64,000 nt of DNA from G965276675 sp965276675 (GTDB taxonomy: Bacteria; Acidobacteriota; Terriglobia; Terriglobales; Acidobacteriaceae). The stretch spans positions 2,790,001-2,854,000 of the forward strand of contig OZ255624.1 in NCBI GenBank assembly GCA_965276675.1, in the 5' to 3' direction. The notes beneath the pieces are model-generated. The model saw only the letters and a list, made by a program, of their open reading frames with translations, did no database searches and had not been told where the DNA came from. Positions 34,379 through 43,121 of this stretch are shown in pieces; within the stretch, counting starts at the first letter, position 1; each line of letters begins with the position of its first letter. The translations under genes were made by a program, and so were the position numbers.

Positions 34379-35836
34379 TTGAACCTGACCCAACGAACAC
34401 TCACCTCTGCCCTTCTCTTTGCCTCCGCATCTTTCAGCTTCGCGCAACTGCAGGACAGCAAGCCAGACACCGCGCCCATCAACCACCCCGTCCCCACTGT
34501 CCAGGACACCGAGACTCCCGCCCAACGCGACGCTCGCATGCAGTGGTGGCGCGAGGCCCGCTTCGGCATGTTCATCCACTGGGGTCTTTATTCCATCCCT
34601 GCGGGCACCTGGAACGGCAAACGGATCCCCGGAATCGGCGAGTGGATTATGAATAACGCATCCATTCCCGTGGCCGACTATAAGGCGCTTGCCGCGCAGT
34701 TCAACCCCACCGCCTTCAACGCGCAAGAGATCGTCGCCCTCGCAAAATCCGCGGGCATGAAGTACATCGTCATCACCGCCAAGCACCACGACGGCTTCGC
34801 CATGTTCGACTCCAAGGCCAACGCCTTCAACATCGTCTCCGCCACTCCCTTCAAACGCGATCCCATCCGCGAGCTCGCCGAGGAGTGCCGGAAGCAAGGA
34901 CTCAAGCTTGGCTTTTACTACTCGCAGGATCAGGACTGGACCGCCCCTGGCGGCTCCGCCTATAAGACCGGCGGCCATCAGCCTCCCACCTTCCACTGGG
35001 ACAAGGCACAGGACGGCGATTTCGACACCTATCTCCACACCAAGGCCATCCCGCAGATCAGGGAGCTGCTCACTAACTACGCCGAGTTCCCCGTCGTCGT
35101 CTGGTTTGACACTCCGACCAGCAACATGACCCCTGCCCGCGCCGCCGAGATCGTCACCCTCCTCAATCAGCACCCGAACCTTATCTGGAACAACCGGCTC
35201 GGCGGCACCTATAAGGGCGACACTGAAACCCCGGAGCAGTTCATTCCGCCGCAGGGCTACCCCGGCCGCGACTGGGAGTCCTGCATGACCATGAACGATA
35301 CCTGGGGCTACAAGTCCTACGACAACAATTTCAAGTCCACCGAGACGCTCCTCCGCAATCTCATCGACATTGCCAGCAAGGGCGGCAATTACCTGCTCAA
35401 CATCGGCCCCGATTCCAAAGGCATCGTTCCCACGCCCGAAGTGGACCGTCTCCACCAGATGGGCCAGTGGCTCGCAGTCAACGGCGAAGCCATCTACGCC
35501 ACCCAACCTACCCTCTTCGGCGCGGAGGCCGGCAGCTTCAGCCCCACAGAAAAAAACACGAACGGCAAGCCGAAGTTCATCGCAGCCTGGAACTGGCGCT
35601 CCACTACCTCGCCGGGCAAGATCTACATAGAACTCTTCACCTGGCCTAACGGCTCCTTCCACCTCGACAAGGTGCCCCGTAAAGTTACCGGCGCCTATCT
35701 GCTGGCCGACCCATCGCACACCCCCCTAAAACTGACCCAGAACAGCGAGAGCCTCACTGTCCAACTTCCTGCCAAACCGCTGGACCCTATCGCAACCGTG
35801 CTGGTGCTCACCACCACGAACACGGCTAAAAATTAG
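34379..35836 (+). CDS. GH29 alpha-L-fucosidase, exported
   Basis: 485 residues from TTG 34379; the N-terminus is a signal peptide (TLTSALLFASASFSFAQ). GH29 features: WWREARFGMFIHWGLYSIPAG near residues 57-77, KYIVITAKHHDGFAMF (substrate-binding His pair), GLKLGFYYSQDQDW and the nucleophile Asp244 in VVVWFDTPTSN; C-terminal beta domain follows. The acid/base is expected around the ESCMTMNDTWGY segment, which is the usual GH29 active-site loop, but cannot be fixed by eye. It would release L-fucose from extracellular glycans in the periplasm. No sugar transporter is next to it. Confidence 0.92.
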   Translation: MNLTQRTLTSALLFASASFSFAQLQDSKPDTAPINHPVPTVQDTETPAQRDARMQWWREARFGMFIHWGLYSIPAGTWNGKRIPGIGEWIMNNASIPVADYKALAAQFNPTAFNAQEIVALAKSAGMKYIVITAKHHDGFAMFDSKANAFNIVSATPFKRDPIRELAEECRKQGLKLGFYYSQDQDWTAPGGSAYKTGGHQPPTFHWDKAQDGDFDTYLHTKAIPQIRELLTNYAEFPVVVWFDTPTSNMTPARAAEIVTLLNQHPNLIWNNRLGGTYKGDTETPEQFIPPQGYPGRDWESCMTMNDTWGYKSYDNNFKSTETLLRNLIDIASKGGNYLLNIGPDSKGIVPTPEVDRLHQMGQWLAVNGEAIYATQPTLFGAEAGSFSPTEKNTNGKPKFIAAWNWRSTTSPGKIYIELFTWPNGSFHLDKVPRKVTGAYLLADPSHTPLKLTQNSESLTVQLPAKPLDPIATVLVLTTTNTAKN

Positions 35837-36224
35837 ATGGCCGGGGTGCGAAGGCCACTCGCGCCCCGGCCATCTCCGCTGGAACCGACAGTATTACTTC
35901 ACTATCGCCGAATCCCATTCATCCGGCACTGCCACTCCGCTCTTCGGAAAACGTGCGTCGCCCACGGAGCTACTCTGTATCACCCCAGAAGGAGTTTTGG
36001 CCGACGCCAAAGCCTAAAACATGCTCGCGATGGCGAAGCACGCCGTTTTCCTCTTTCAATTTCCCGCAGTCGCCGTCTCTCGCTTACTCCATCTCGAGCA
36101 AGAAAAGTCGCGGAATGCAATCAGTTCCCGTTACCTGAGCGTCAGGCGAGCGAGTTTAGACTCGATCAGCTCCGAAACATTCCGATGTTGGCGAGTCCTC
36201 GTGTTAACAGTTTATCTTGCCAGT
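35837..36224. other. Intergenic region, nothing recognised
   Basis: About 390 bp between the fucosidase gene and the MarR operator. Neither strand shows a convincing gene or repeat. The region marks the visible boundary between the housekeeping/glycan segment and the regulator- and efflux-rich segment. Confidence 0.4.
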
Positions 36225-36258
36225 GTAACTTGCAAGTTACGCTGCTGTTTTGTAAGAT
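36225..36258 (+). promoter_or_regulatory. Operator palindrome and promoter of marR
   Basis: A perfect 16-bp palindrome GTAACTTGCAAGTTAC (36225-36240) overlaps a candidate -35 (TTGCAA, 36230-36235). A 17-bp spacer leads to TAAGAT (36253-36258) as -10, and the ATG of marR lies 9 bp further. Inference: the MarR protein autoregulates the regulator-pump operon by blocking RNA polymerase. Confidence 0.65.
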
Positions 36259-36267
36259 GAGATTGTC

Positions 36268-36705
36268 ATGCCGCGTAAGACCTTCGACATCGCCGTAAAT
36301 GACTTTGGCCAGTCCATTGGGCTACTGGTGCGCCGCGCGCGGGCGGCGGCCGCCTCCCATGAGCTTTCATGGACTGAGACTGCCGTCCTGACGCGCCTCG
36401 CTAAAGATGGCCCTGCAACCACCGCCGATCTGGCGCGCGCGCAAGGTATGAGACCGCAGTCGATGCGAACCATCATCACAACGCTTGAGGAAATGGGCAT
36501 GATCGTGCGCAAGCCGCATGCGACGGACGGCCGCCAAGTAAATATTGATCTGACTGCCAAGGGCACTGCCGTGCAGAGGAGCGCGGGCGATGCAAAACGG
36601 ACGTGGCTGGCGCAAGCCATCGCCCAGCTCGACGAACAGGAGCGAGAGACGCTGTTCGCGGCCGGCAGGATCATCAAGCGCTTGGTGCAAAGTGATCAGC
36701 CATGA
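36268..36705 (+). CDS. MarR-family transcriptional regulator
   Basis: 145 residues. Winged-helix MarR fold: dimerisation helix at the N-terminus (SIGLLVRRARAAAASHELSW), helix-turn-helix around GPATTADLARAQGMRPQSMR and wing in GMIVRKPHATDGRQVNIDLT. Typical of repressors of efflux genes that respond to phenolic compounds. It precedes a multidrug MFS gene in the same strand with overlapping ends, and a perfect palindrome covers its promoter. Prediction: represses itself and the pump. Confidence 0.9.
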   Translation: MPRKTFDIAVNDFGQSIGLLVRRARAAAASHELSWTETAVLTRLAKDGPATTADLARAQGMRPQSMRTIITTLEEMGMIVRKPHATDGRQVNIDLTAKGTAVQRSAGDAKRTWLAQAIAQLDEQERETLFAAGRIIKRLVQSDQP

Positions 36706-38032
36706 GGAACGAGCGCAGCTTGTGAGGAAGCCCGCAACCAGTTCGCGTAGACAGAAGACCTCTCACCTTGGGGGTTCGATCTCGCACACCTGGCGAGCGC
36801 TGCGACACCGCAACTTTCAGCTCTTCTTCGCTGGTCAGAGCATTTCGGTGATCGGCACCTGGATGACACGGCTGGCGACAACCTGGCTGGTCTATCACCT
36901 GAGCCATTCGGCGCTGCTGCTTGGCATCGTCGGTTTCGCGGGGCAGATAGTTTCGTTTGCGCTGGGACCATTTGCGGGCGTCTGGATCGAGCGCCTCGAC
37001 CGCCGCAAGCTGCTGGTGGGGACACAAGCCGCAGCTGCGGTCCAGTCGCTCGCCATGGCCGCGCTCACTCTGGCACATGTCATCTCCCTCTGGGAGATCA
37101 TCGCTCTCACCGCTCTGCAGGGCTTAATCAATGCCTTCGACATGCCTGCGCGTCAGTCCTTTCTCGTAGAGATGGTCGAAGATCGAAATGACCTCGGGAA
37201 TGCCATCGCCATCAATTCTTCGATGGCGAATGGTGCGCGGCTGATCGGTCCGGCACTCGCCGGTCTAGTGATCGCGGCCTTCGGCGAAGGCTGGTGTTTC
37301 CTGATCGATGGCGTCAGCTACTTTGCCGTGATCGCATCCTTGCTGCTGATGCGCATCAAGCCCTTAGACATCCACCGCAAAAAAGCCAGCATGTTTGAAC
37401 AGATGCGCGAGGGCTGGGACTACGTCCGTACCTTTCGACCTATCCGCACCGTACTTCTGCTGTTTTCGCTGATTAGCCTGATGGGCTACTCTTGGACCGT
37501 ACTCCTGCCGATCTTCGCGGGTCAGGTGCTGCACGGCGGCCCGACCACCCTCGGTTGGCTTACGGGCGCCTCAGGAATCGGTGCGCTCGTGTCGGCGCTT
37601 TCCCTTGCGGTCCGCAAGTCGGTCATTGGGCTGACACGCATGCTTCAGATCGCGACCGCGATGCTGGGATGCGCACTGATTCTCTTCGGCCTCTCTTACA
37701 CGTTGTGGCTGTCGCTTCTATCGATGGTCATCGTCGGCTTCGGCATGATCCAGGCTGCGTCCGTCAGCAATACAATCATCCAGTCGCTGGTTCCCGAAGA
37801 CAAACGCGCCCGCGTGATGAGCTATTACACCATGGCTTTTTTCGGCGCGGCGCCGTTCGGCAGCCTGCTCGCTGGCGCGCTGGCTCACCGGATAGGAGCA
37901 TCCCACACTGTCATCCTTACCGGCGCGTTCTGCGTTGCCGGATCGCTCTGGTTCACGTCGAGCTACCGAAAGTCAACGCGGTCATACTGCCGATCTATCA
38001 GGAGATGGGCCTGCTCCCTGCGCGCGACATAG
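36692..38032 (+). CDS. MFS multidrug exporter (EntS-like) with C-terminal frameshift
   Basis: About 446 residues from GTG 36692 (alternative GTG 36722). Twelve transmembrane helices are visible. Family marks of the MFS_3 group: NFQLFFAGQSISVIGTWMTR at the start, FALGPFAGVWIERLDRRKLL (the loop A motif) and PARQSFLVEMVEDRNDLGNA. The last helix, AGSLWFTS, is followed in this frame by a basic tail (YRKSTRSYCRSIRRWAC). The neighbouring frame from about 37960 reads VELPKVNAVILPIYQEMGLL, which matches the usual family C-terminus. A one-base loss near 37955-37965 would explain this. All helices are intact, so the protein may still work. Likely substrate: drugs or siderophores (inference). Confidence 0.75.
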   Translation: MISHEERAQLVRKPATSSRRQKTSHLGGSISHTWRALRHRNFQLFFAGQSISVIGTWMTRLATTWLVYHLSHSALLLGIVGFAGQIVSFALGPFAGVWIERLDRRKLLVGTQAAAAVQSLAMAALTLAHVISLWEIIALTALQGLINAFDMPARQSFLVEMVEDRNDLGNAIAINSSMANGARLIGPALAGLVIAAFGEGWCFLIDGVSYFAVIASLLLMRIKPLDIHRKKASMFEQMREGWDYVRTFRPIRTVLLLFSLISLMGYSWTVLLPIFAGQVLHGGPTTLGWLTGASGIGALVSALSLAVRKSVIGLTRMLQIATAMLGCALILFGLSYTLWLSLLSMVIVGFGMIQAASVSNTIIQSLVPEDKRARVMSYYTMAFFGAAPFGSLLAGALAHRIGASHTVILTGAFCVAGSLWFTSSYRKSTRSYCRSIRRWACSLRAT

Positions 38033-38102
38033 ACCTGATTTCCGAAGAGCAAGAGCCGGCAATACAACCCTTCTAAGGAACTCCGCCGAAAGGAAAACCA
38101 CA

Positions 38103-38411
38103 ATGAACTGGTATGAATACATCGCTTGCTTCTTCGCCGGAATGTTTCTCGCGAATGGCGTGCCTCACTTTGTGCATGGCACTTCTGGTGAGCGTTTTCC
38201 GACGCCCTTCGCTCACCCTCCCGGAAAAGGAGTGTCGTCGCCAACGGTGAACGTTGTTTGGGCACTATTCAATCTGGTCGTCGGTTACATCCTGTTTCGG
38301 GTCGGAAAGGTTTCGAGCGGAGACAACTCAGCACTTGTTATTTTCTTCGCAGGCATCGTTGCTATAAGCACAACATTGAGCGTGCAATTTGCAAAGAAAC
38401 AAGCCAAGTAG
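38103..38411 (+). CDS. Small membrane protein, three or more helices
   Basis: 102 residues from ATG 38103 with GAAAGGAAA upstream. Hydrophobic segments: IACFFAGMFLANGVPHFVHG, NVVWALFNLVVGYILFRVG and LVIFFAGIVAISTTLSVQFA. The opening MNWYEYIACFFAGMFLANG and the GVPHFVHG segment are typical of small uncharacterised membrane proteins. Function unknown. It lies 27-70 bp downstream of the MFS pump (depending on which frame of the pump is used), and could belong to the same transcript. Confidence 0.65.
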   Translation: MNWYEYIACFFAGMFLANGVPHFVHGTSGERFPTPFAHPPGKGVSSPTVNVVWALFNLVVGYILFRVGKVSSGDNSALVIFFAGIVAISTTLSVQFAKKQAK

Positions 38412-38464
38412 CCGCCTGAGCGAAAACTAGCGCGATGTGCCACACCCCCACCAAAGGAAAAACT

Positions 38465-39019
38465 ATGCCTCTCACAAAACTCGACGACAACCCTGCCTTG
38501 ATCGTGATTGACCTGCAAAAAGGCATCGCTGCCTTACCAACCGTCCACCCTGTTAGCGAGATCATCGGCCGAGCTGCCCATCTCGCGCGCGCTTTCCGTG
38601 AGCGAGGCCTGCCGGTCGTTCTTGTTAACGTAACGGGTGGAGCACCGGGCCGGACTGACCCCGGACGCCCCAGCTTTCCGCGTCCGGCCGACTGGACCGT
38701 GCTTGTTCCTGAATTAGAGCAGCACCCCGATGATCACATAATTAGCAAGCAACGACCGGGCGCGTTCATCGGCACATTATTGGATGAAATCTTACGTCAG
38801 AGCGGCGTGACCCAGGTCTTCCTGGCGGGCATCGCAACCAGTCTCGGTGTGGAGTCGACGGCGCGCAGCGCCTACGACCTCGGCTACAACATTGTGCTTG
38901 TCGTGGATGCGATGACGGACCGGGACGCGGAGGCTCACCGTCATAGCGTCGAGATGATTTTTCCCCGGCTAGGCGAGACGGACACAACCGACAACGTGTT
39001 GAAGCTGTTGCGCGGCTGA
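38465..39019 (+). CDS. Isochorismatase-family cysteine hydrolase lacking the usual cysteine
   Basis: 184 residues from ATG 38465. Isochorismatase-like fold: PALIVIDLQKGIAAL (Asp16) and KQRPGAFIGTLLDEIL (Lys95) are in place. The third catalytic position, normally Cys, is Gly128 in AGIATSLGVESTARSA. Family knowledge: subfamilies with Gly or Ser at this place exist; activity is then uncertain. It starts 53 bp after the small membrane protein. Downstream DNA holds the wreck of a LysR regulator. Confidence 0.82.
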   Translation: MPLTKLDDNPALIVIDLQKGIAALPTVHPVSEIIGRAAHLARAFRERGLPVVLVNVTGGAPGRTDPGRPSFPRPADWTVLVPELEQHPDDHIISKQRPGAFIGTLLDEILRQSGVTQVFLAGIATSLGVESTARSAYDLGYNIVLVVDAMTDRDAEAHRHSVEMIFPRLGETDTTDNVLKLLRG

Positions 39020-39249
39020 AGGGGTGACTATGCCAGGTCCCAGCCACTTCATAGATCATTCAGCAAAATCGTCTAGAAATTTGAGCCTGCAGGGGAGAGT
39101 ATTCCAAGGCGTGTTCCTTTGAAGTGGGTCGAGTGTGGCGATCATAGAATTGGCCCTGCGAGTCTATATGGAGCCAGCCATATGTCTGAATATGCTGGTA
39201 GATCTGGATGTCTCCGGTCTCGCGCTTCCATTCGTATCCGGCGCTCTAA

Positions 39250-39870
39250 TTTGGTGATGCGTTGTGCAGGGGCGCATAGTGCCGCTGGTCGGCTTCGCTG
39301 ATTGTCGAAACGGCGGTCGCTGGAGTGTGAAGCTCGTACTGCAACTGCCGTCTCTGCTCTTCGGGGTTTTGCTCGCGGGGAGAGGTGTTCGTCCAAGCTC
39401 GCGTCGCACTGAGTATGCGTAAAGAGCATTCAGCATGTCGCGGGTAACCCATACATGGAATAGATTCTGCATGTTGGCAAGTGCGCCCTATACCGGTCCT
39501 TATCTGATTACGAACTTGTTGTCGCTGATTGCCGTACTTTCCAAGCCTCAAGGTGGAGGTCACGAGCAAAGTCGCGGTCGAACTTTCGCACGACCTGTTG
39601 AATGGAAACCTCGATGTTGCGCTCCTGACCGGCTGCCTGACGCACCCAGGATCACTTCCGTAGTCGTAGCTCGCCAGTCGTTCTTCGTGGCGATTACAAA
39701 GTCAATTGTATGGACGCCCTGGATGGTCACGAGTGACACCGTTCTCGCCATTTCAGCGACGGGTTGACTCCTTCCCCGAAGATGGAATTCACCTTCCGCG
39801 CACGTTGGGCTCTTCCCAGGACCATCCCGAATAGCCGAAGGGTGTCTTTGCTGAAATGGAATGACCCACA
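39250..39870 (+). pseudogene. Decayed LysR-family regulator
   Basis: No intact gene is present, but pieces of a LysR-type regulator follow each other on the plus strand in different frames. Near 39260-39330: LVMRCAGAHSAAGRLR and SLECE (helix-turn-helix region). At 39375-39435: RGEVFVQARVALSMR. At 39480-39530: APYTGPYLITNLLSLIAVL. At 39535-39660: FPSLKVEVTSKVAVELSHDL, then LNGNLDVALLTG. At 39660-39700: VVVARQSFFVAITK. At about 39717: LDGHE, the start of the LDGHEW segment. The order and spacing match a LysR effector domain. Several frameshifts and stops make it non-functional. It probably once regulated a neighbouring gene. Confidence 0.6.
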
Positions 39871-40111
39871 CATGCCTCTTTCTCCGTAAGCGGAATTGAA
39901 CCTTAATATGCGCAAAGATCGCGTCTGTTCAACGCGCTGAGGGGCTTTTCGGGAATAACTTCTGGATTGCCCGTGATTCAGGAAGAATCTGTATCCACCC
40001 CGGAAACCTGAGGGCGATGGGCCTGATCTAACTTCCCGAACATACGAATCGATGTCTTGCAGCTTGTCTCTGAAAAGGAAGCATTTTCAAGAGCGATATC
40101 GTCTTAGATCA

Positions 40112-40816
40112 TCATTCGTCACGATGTCTCAAGAGCACATCCGAAGACATGGAAGCGATCGCTGGTGTCAGCCATCGGAAGAGCCATGTAGCCGCGAACG
40201 CTCCTGCCAACTGGGCCGCTATGAAGGCGAGTGCATCCACTGGCCGGATACCGGCGAAGGTTTTGGAAAAAGACCGGGCAAGCGTCACGGCAGGATTGGC
40301 GAAGGATGTGGAAGCGGTAAACCAGTACGCCGCGGTGATATAAGCACCGACACCATAAGGAACCGCCGCCGGGCGGTGCCGCACGCATCCCCAGATGACC
40401 GTCAGCAGGCCGAATGTTGCGACGAATTCGCTGAAGACCTGGGCGCCGCCGCTTCTCATGTGCGTCGACATGGAGTAGATGGGTAGCCCGAACATGAGAT
40501 GGGCAGCGGCGACGCCGGCGAAGGCGCCCGCAATCTGCGCCAGAAGATAGGCGGGAACTTCGCGCCACGCGATGCCACGCTGCCAGGCGTCTGCCAGCGT
40601 GACAGCGGGATTGAAGTGCGCGCCGGAAATCGATCCGAATGCCAGGATCAACGCGACCAATGCAGCGCCCGTTGCGATGGTGTTTGCGAGCAGCGCAATG
40701 GCGATGTTGCCGCCCGCGAGTTTCTCTCCCATGATGCCCGAGCCGACAACGGCGGCGAGCAAAAAGAGAGTCCCCGCGAATTCAGCAACCGACCGGCGCA
40801 GCAGGCTGTGGTTCAT
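40112..40816 (-). CDS. Aquaporin/MIP-family channel
   Basis: 234 residues from ATG 40816. Six hydrophobic helices with two NPA motifs: AHFNPAVTLAD (Asn69-Pro70-Ala71) and SFANPAVTLARS (Asn174-Pro-Ala). Both half-helices are intact. Arg after the second NPA (NPAVTLAR) is the selectivity-filter residue. Substrate may be water, glycerol or, as in some operons, arsenite; no ars gene is present in the window, so this is open. It starts immediately downstream of the decayed DUF1016 gene, whose stop codon overlaps its 5' region. The gene directly upstream has evidently been deleted (see 40813-41670). Confidence 0.85.
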   Translation of the reverse strand: MNHSLLRRSVAEFAGTLFLLAAVVGSGIMGEKLAGGNIAIALLANTIATGAALVALILAFGSISGAHFNPAVTLADAWQRGIAWREVPAYLLAQIAGAFAGVAAAHLMFGLPIYSMSTHMRSGGAQVFSEFVATFGLLTVIWGCVRHRPAAVPYGVGAYITAAYWFTASTSFANPAVTLARSFSKTFAGIRPVDALAFIAAQLAGAFAATWLFRWLTPAIASMSSDVLLRHRDE

Positions 40817-41670
40817 AAGCAGCGGTACCTCGGAGACGCTCGGTATTGGGTTAGCAGCGAAGCTTCTGGCCAACGATAATGCCGTAACCCAGTTGCCCGG
40901 ACTGAACGGCGGCATCCGCGGCGCGGGCAAAATCCTTGGTTGTAGAACAGCAGGTCCATATAAAAATCGTCGCCATCCACCTGGATTCGCTTTTGCCGCG
41001 CAATGAACGAGAATCCCGATCCCAACTCCAAAAAGAACGTCTCCAACTCTCGCAAAATCGCGTCTTCGAGGTCGCGTTCCAGGAAGCGATTCGTCAGTCC
41101 GAGGAAGTCGAGCACATACGGGTCTTTCAGAAGCAGCGACGGCGCAACTTCGCCTTGGCTGCGCAGAGACGCCAGTTCCTCACGGATCAGCGCGTCCGAC
41201 TGTTTCGACAGTGCCGTGCGTTCGTAGAGCATCGAGTCGATGCGTTGCTGGAGTGTGCGAACGCTCCAGCCCTCGATCCGGCACATCTCCGCGTAGAAGT
41301 CGCGCTGGAAGGGCTTGTTTAACGGCAGCAACTCGCGGAAATGCGACCAACTCAATTGTCGCCACAGCGTGGCGACAGTCTCTTCCTCGGGGAACGGCTC
41401 GGCAAATTGCATCATCCGGCGCAGGTTCTTTTCGGTATAGCCTCGTCCATACTCGACTACTAATTGTCGCGACACTGTGGCGACAATCTGCTCACCATAG
41501 GCAGCCCGCTCCCCACCTAGGATTTCCATCGACAACCGTTTCCCAATGCGCCAGTACAGGATCGTAAGACCCATATTGGCAGCGACTGCCATCTGCCGCT
41601 GCGCATTCGTAATGAGTTCTCGAATGTCTCGGAGAATCTCCTCGGAATGGGTGGAATCAAGTCTTGTCAT
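40813..41670 (-). pseudogene. DUF1016 (YhcG-like) nuclease, 3'-truncated and fused to a foreign tail
   Basis: From 41670 to about 40939 the sequence is a clear DUF1016 protein: ILYWRIGKRLSMEILGGERA, GYTEKNLRRMMQFA, LSWSHFRELLPL, DPYVLDFLGL and QVDGDDFYMDLLFYN. At LLFYN the homology stops exactly before the conserved Lys/Glu catalytic part of the C-terminal PD-(D/E)xK domain. The last ~42 residues (QGFCPRRGCRRSVRATGL and on) are unrelated. In another frame of 40851-40938 a different C-terminus is readable (DFARAADAAVQSGQLGYGII, then VGQKLRC and stop), the tail of an unidentified gene that preceded the aquaporin gene. A deletion joined the two genes. Confidence 0.75.
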
Positions 41671-41966
41671 CTTCCTAGTCTAAAAGTTTCTGAAATGAGA
41701 TTCTCGCCTGCCTCTCGCGTAGGTCTTCGAGAAAGAGTCCTCATATTCTGTCATCAATTCTCACACTCCTAGTTTCTGGAACCTGCCTGCAGCCGCTGCG
41801 CCTCTTCCGTCACCCTCCTCAGCGGGCCCGTTCGAGACTGTTAAGAAACTCTATGCTCGGACCCAGCCCATCGCCGGTCCAACTTCCGAGTTGCCGACAA
41901 CCCGGAACAAAGTGACGAGAGTTGCATTTGTGGGTGTCTGTTGTAAGCCTTGGGACAGAAAAGCCC
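41671..41966. other. Intergenic region, nothing recognised
   Basis: About 296 bp between the DUF1016 gene and the 3' end of the AraC pseudogene. It should hold the DUF1016 promoter. No repeat or gene is seen. Confidence 0.35.
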
Positions 41967-42945
41967 CTACCCCACAGCGGCCAGTTCCATCTGATGACCG
42001 TAGCTGGCTTGATTGGCGGTCAGAGAACGCGGCGTGCGGCTGCTCCCGTCGCGGCTGTATTGTCTCGGCGAACAGCCCATGACCCTTCTGAAGGCTTTAC
42101 CGAAGGCACTTTCGGATTCGTAGCCGAGCGATGACGCGACTTCGGAAATAGAATCGTCTGAACTCTTCAGCCTATCGCCGGCCAGCAGCATTCGCCAACG
42201 TGTCAGGTACTCCATGGGGGTCGCCCCAACCGTCTCTTTGAACCTTAATGCAAAGATCGATCGCGACATGCCGACGCACTCCGCCAGTTTCTGTAGTGTC
42301 CATGGATGCCCTGGATCGTCGTGTATGCACCCATCGCTGCGCTCATCTGTTTATCTGCCAGTGCGAAGAGCCAGCCGACGCCCCCTCTCGCCCCGTCCGC
42401 CAGGTGAAGTCGAAGAGCTTGAACGAGCATCATGTAGGCGAGTTGCTGTGCGATCAAAGAGCTGCCCGGCTGCGGATCGCGCAACTCCTCCTTCATGCGT
42501 TCCAATGACCAACGCATCGCCGCTTTATCCGACTCTTTCTGGATGTGCACAATGGGCGGCAGAGACTTCAGTAGAACGTCAGCGTGACTGCCGGTAAGGA
42601 CGAAGTGGCCGCCGACGATATACCGTCCGCCACCTTCATTGTTGGAAACCGCCACCCAACCTTCGCGCTGAGCGGAGTATGTCGAAGTCGACAGGTGTGA
42701 GTGACAGATCAGTCGCGAGACAGAAGGGCAGCCCACGCGGCAAAAAGAAAACAGTCCCCGGCAGTGAGGAGCACAGCATCGGGAACGCCTTCCACGGATA
42801 GCCAGCATTGGCCAGAAAGCATGGCATAGCACTTGATCCCCTGGTGTTTCAGCCATTGGATAGCTATGTCGCCATCCACCCCAAAGCCGCCTGAGACATA
42901 ACTTCGGGGTTTCAGCAACGACAACACATCTGAGAGTGGGTCCAT
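41967..42945 (-). pseudogene. AraC-family regulator broken by several frameshifts
   Basis: Reading the minus strand from ATG 42945: MDPLSDVLSLLKPRSYVSGG and CWLSVEGVPDAVLLTAGDC (cupin_6 sensor) in one frame, then LLPRGLPFCLATDLSL and PVDFDILRSA in a second, then QREGWVAVSNNEGGGRYIVG and MMLVQALRLHLAD in a third, and finally the DNA-binding domain MSRSIFALRFKETVGATPME, MLLAGDRLKSSDDSISEVAS and YESESAFGKAFRRVMG in the last, ending at 41967. The pieces join into a full-length AraC regulator with three frame changes (around 42765, 42685 and 42310). It is divergent from an SDR-type gene, as such regulators usually are with their target. Confidence 0.85.
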
Positions 42946-43121
42946 GCAGCCTCCGGACGATCGAACCAATAATGCGGACTCTCAGTATAGATCGTATGTG
43001 CACTGTGCCCCATCTAGCTAAGGACAGGGCGCGCATGCGACCTCTCATCCGAGGAAACGACTATCCAGCGAAACAAGGACTGCAAGTAGAGTCCTCAACC
43101 GAAGTAAAGGAGAATTTCATT

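Noticed and set aside
34084..34381. Open plus-strand frame of about 98 codons before the fucosidase gene
   Set aside because: No start codon or ribosome site at a sensible place and no family resemblance; possibly a relic.
34346..35719. 457-codon open frame antisense to the fucosidase gene
   Set aside because: Val/Gly/Glu-rich shadow of the strong GH29 codon pattern; no start context and no known fold.
40112..40816. Arsenic-resistance operon around the aquaporin gene
   Set aside because: An arsenite-channel role is known for some such proteins, but no arsR, arsC, arsM or arsB is recognisable in the window.
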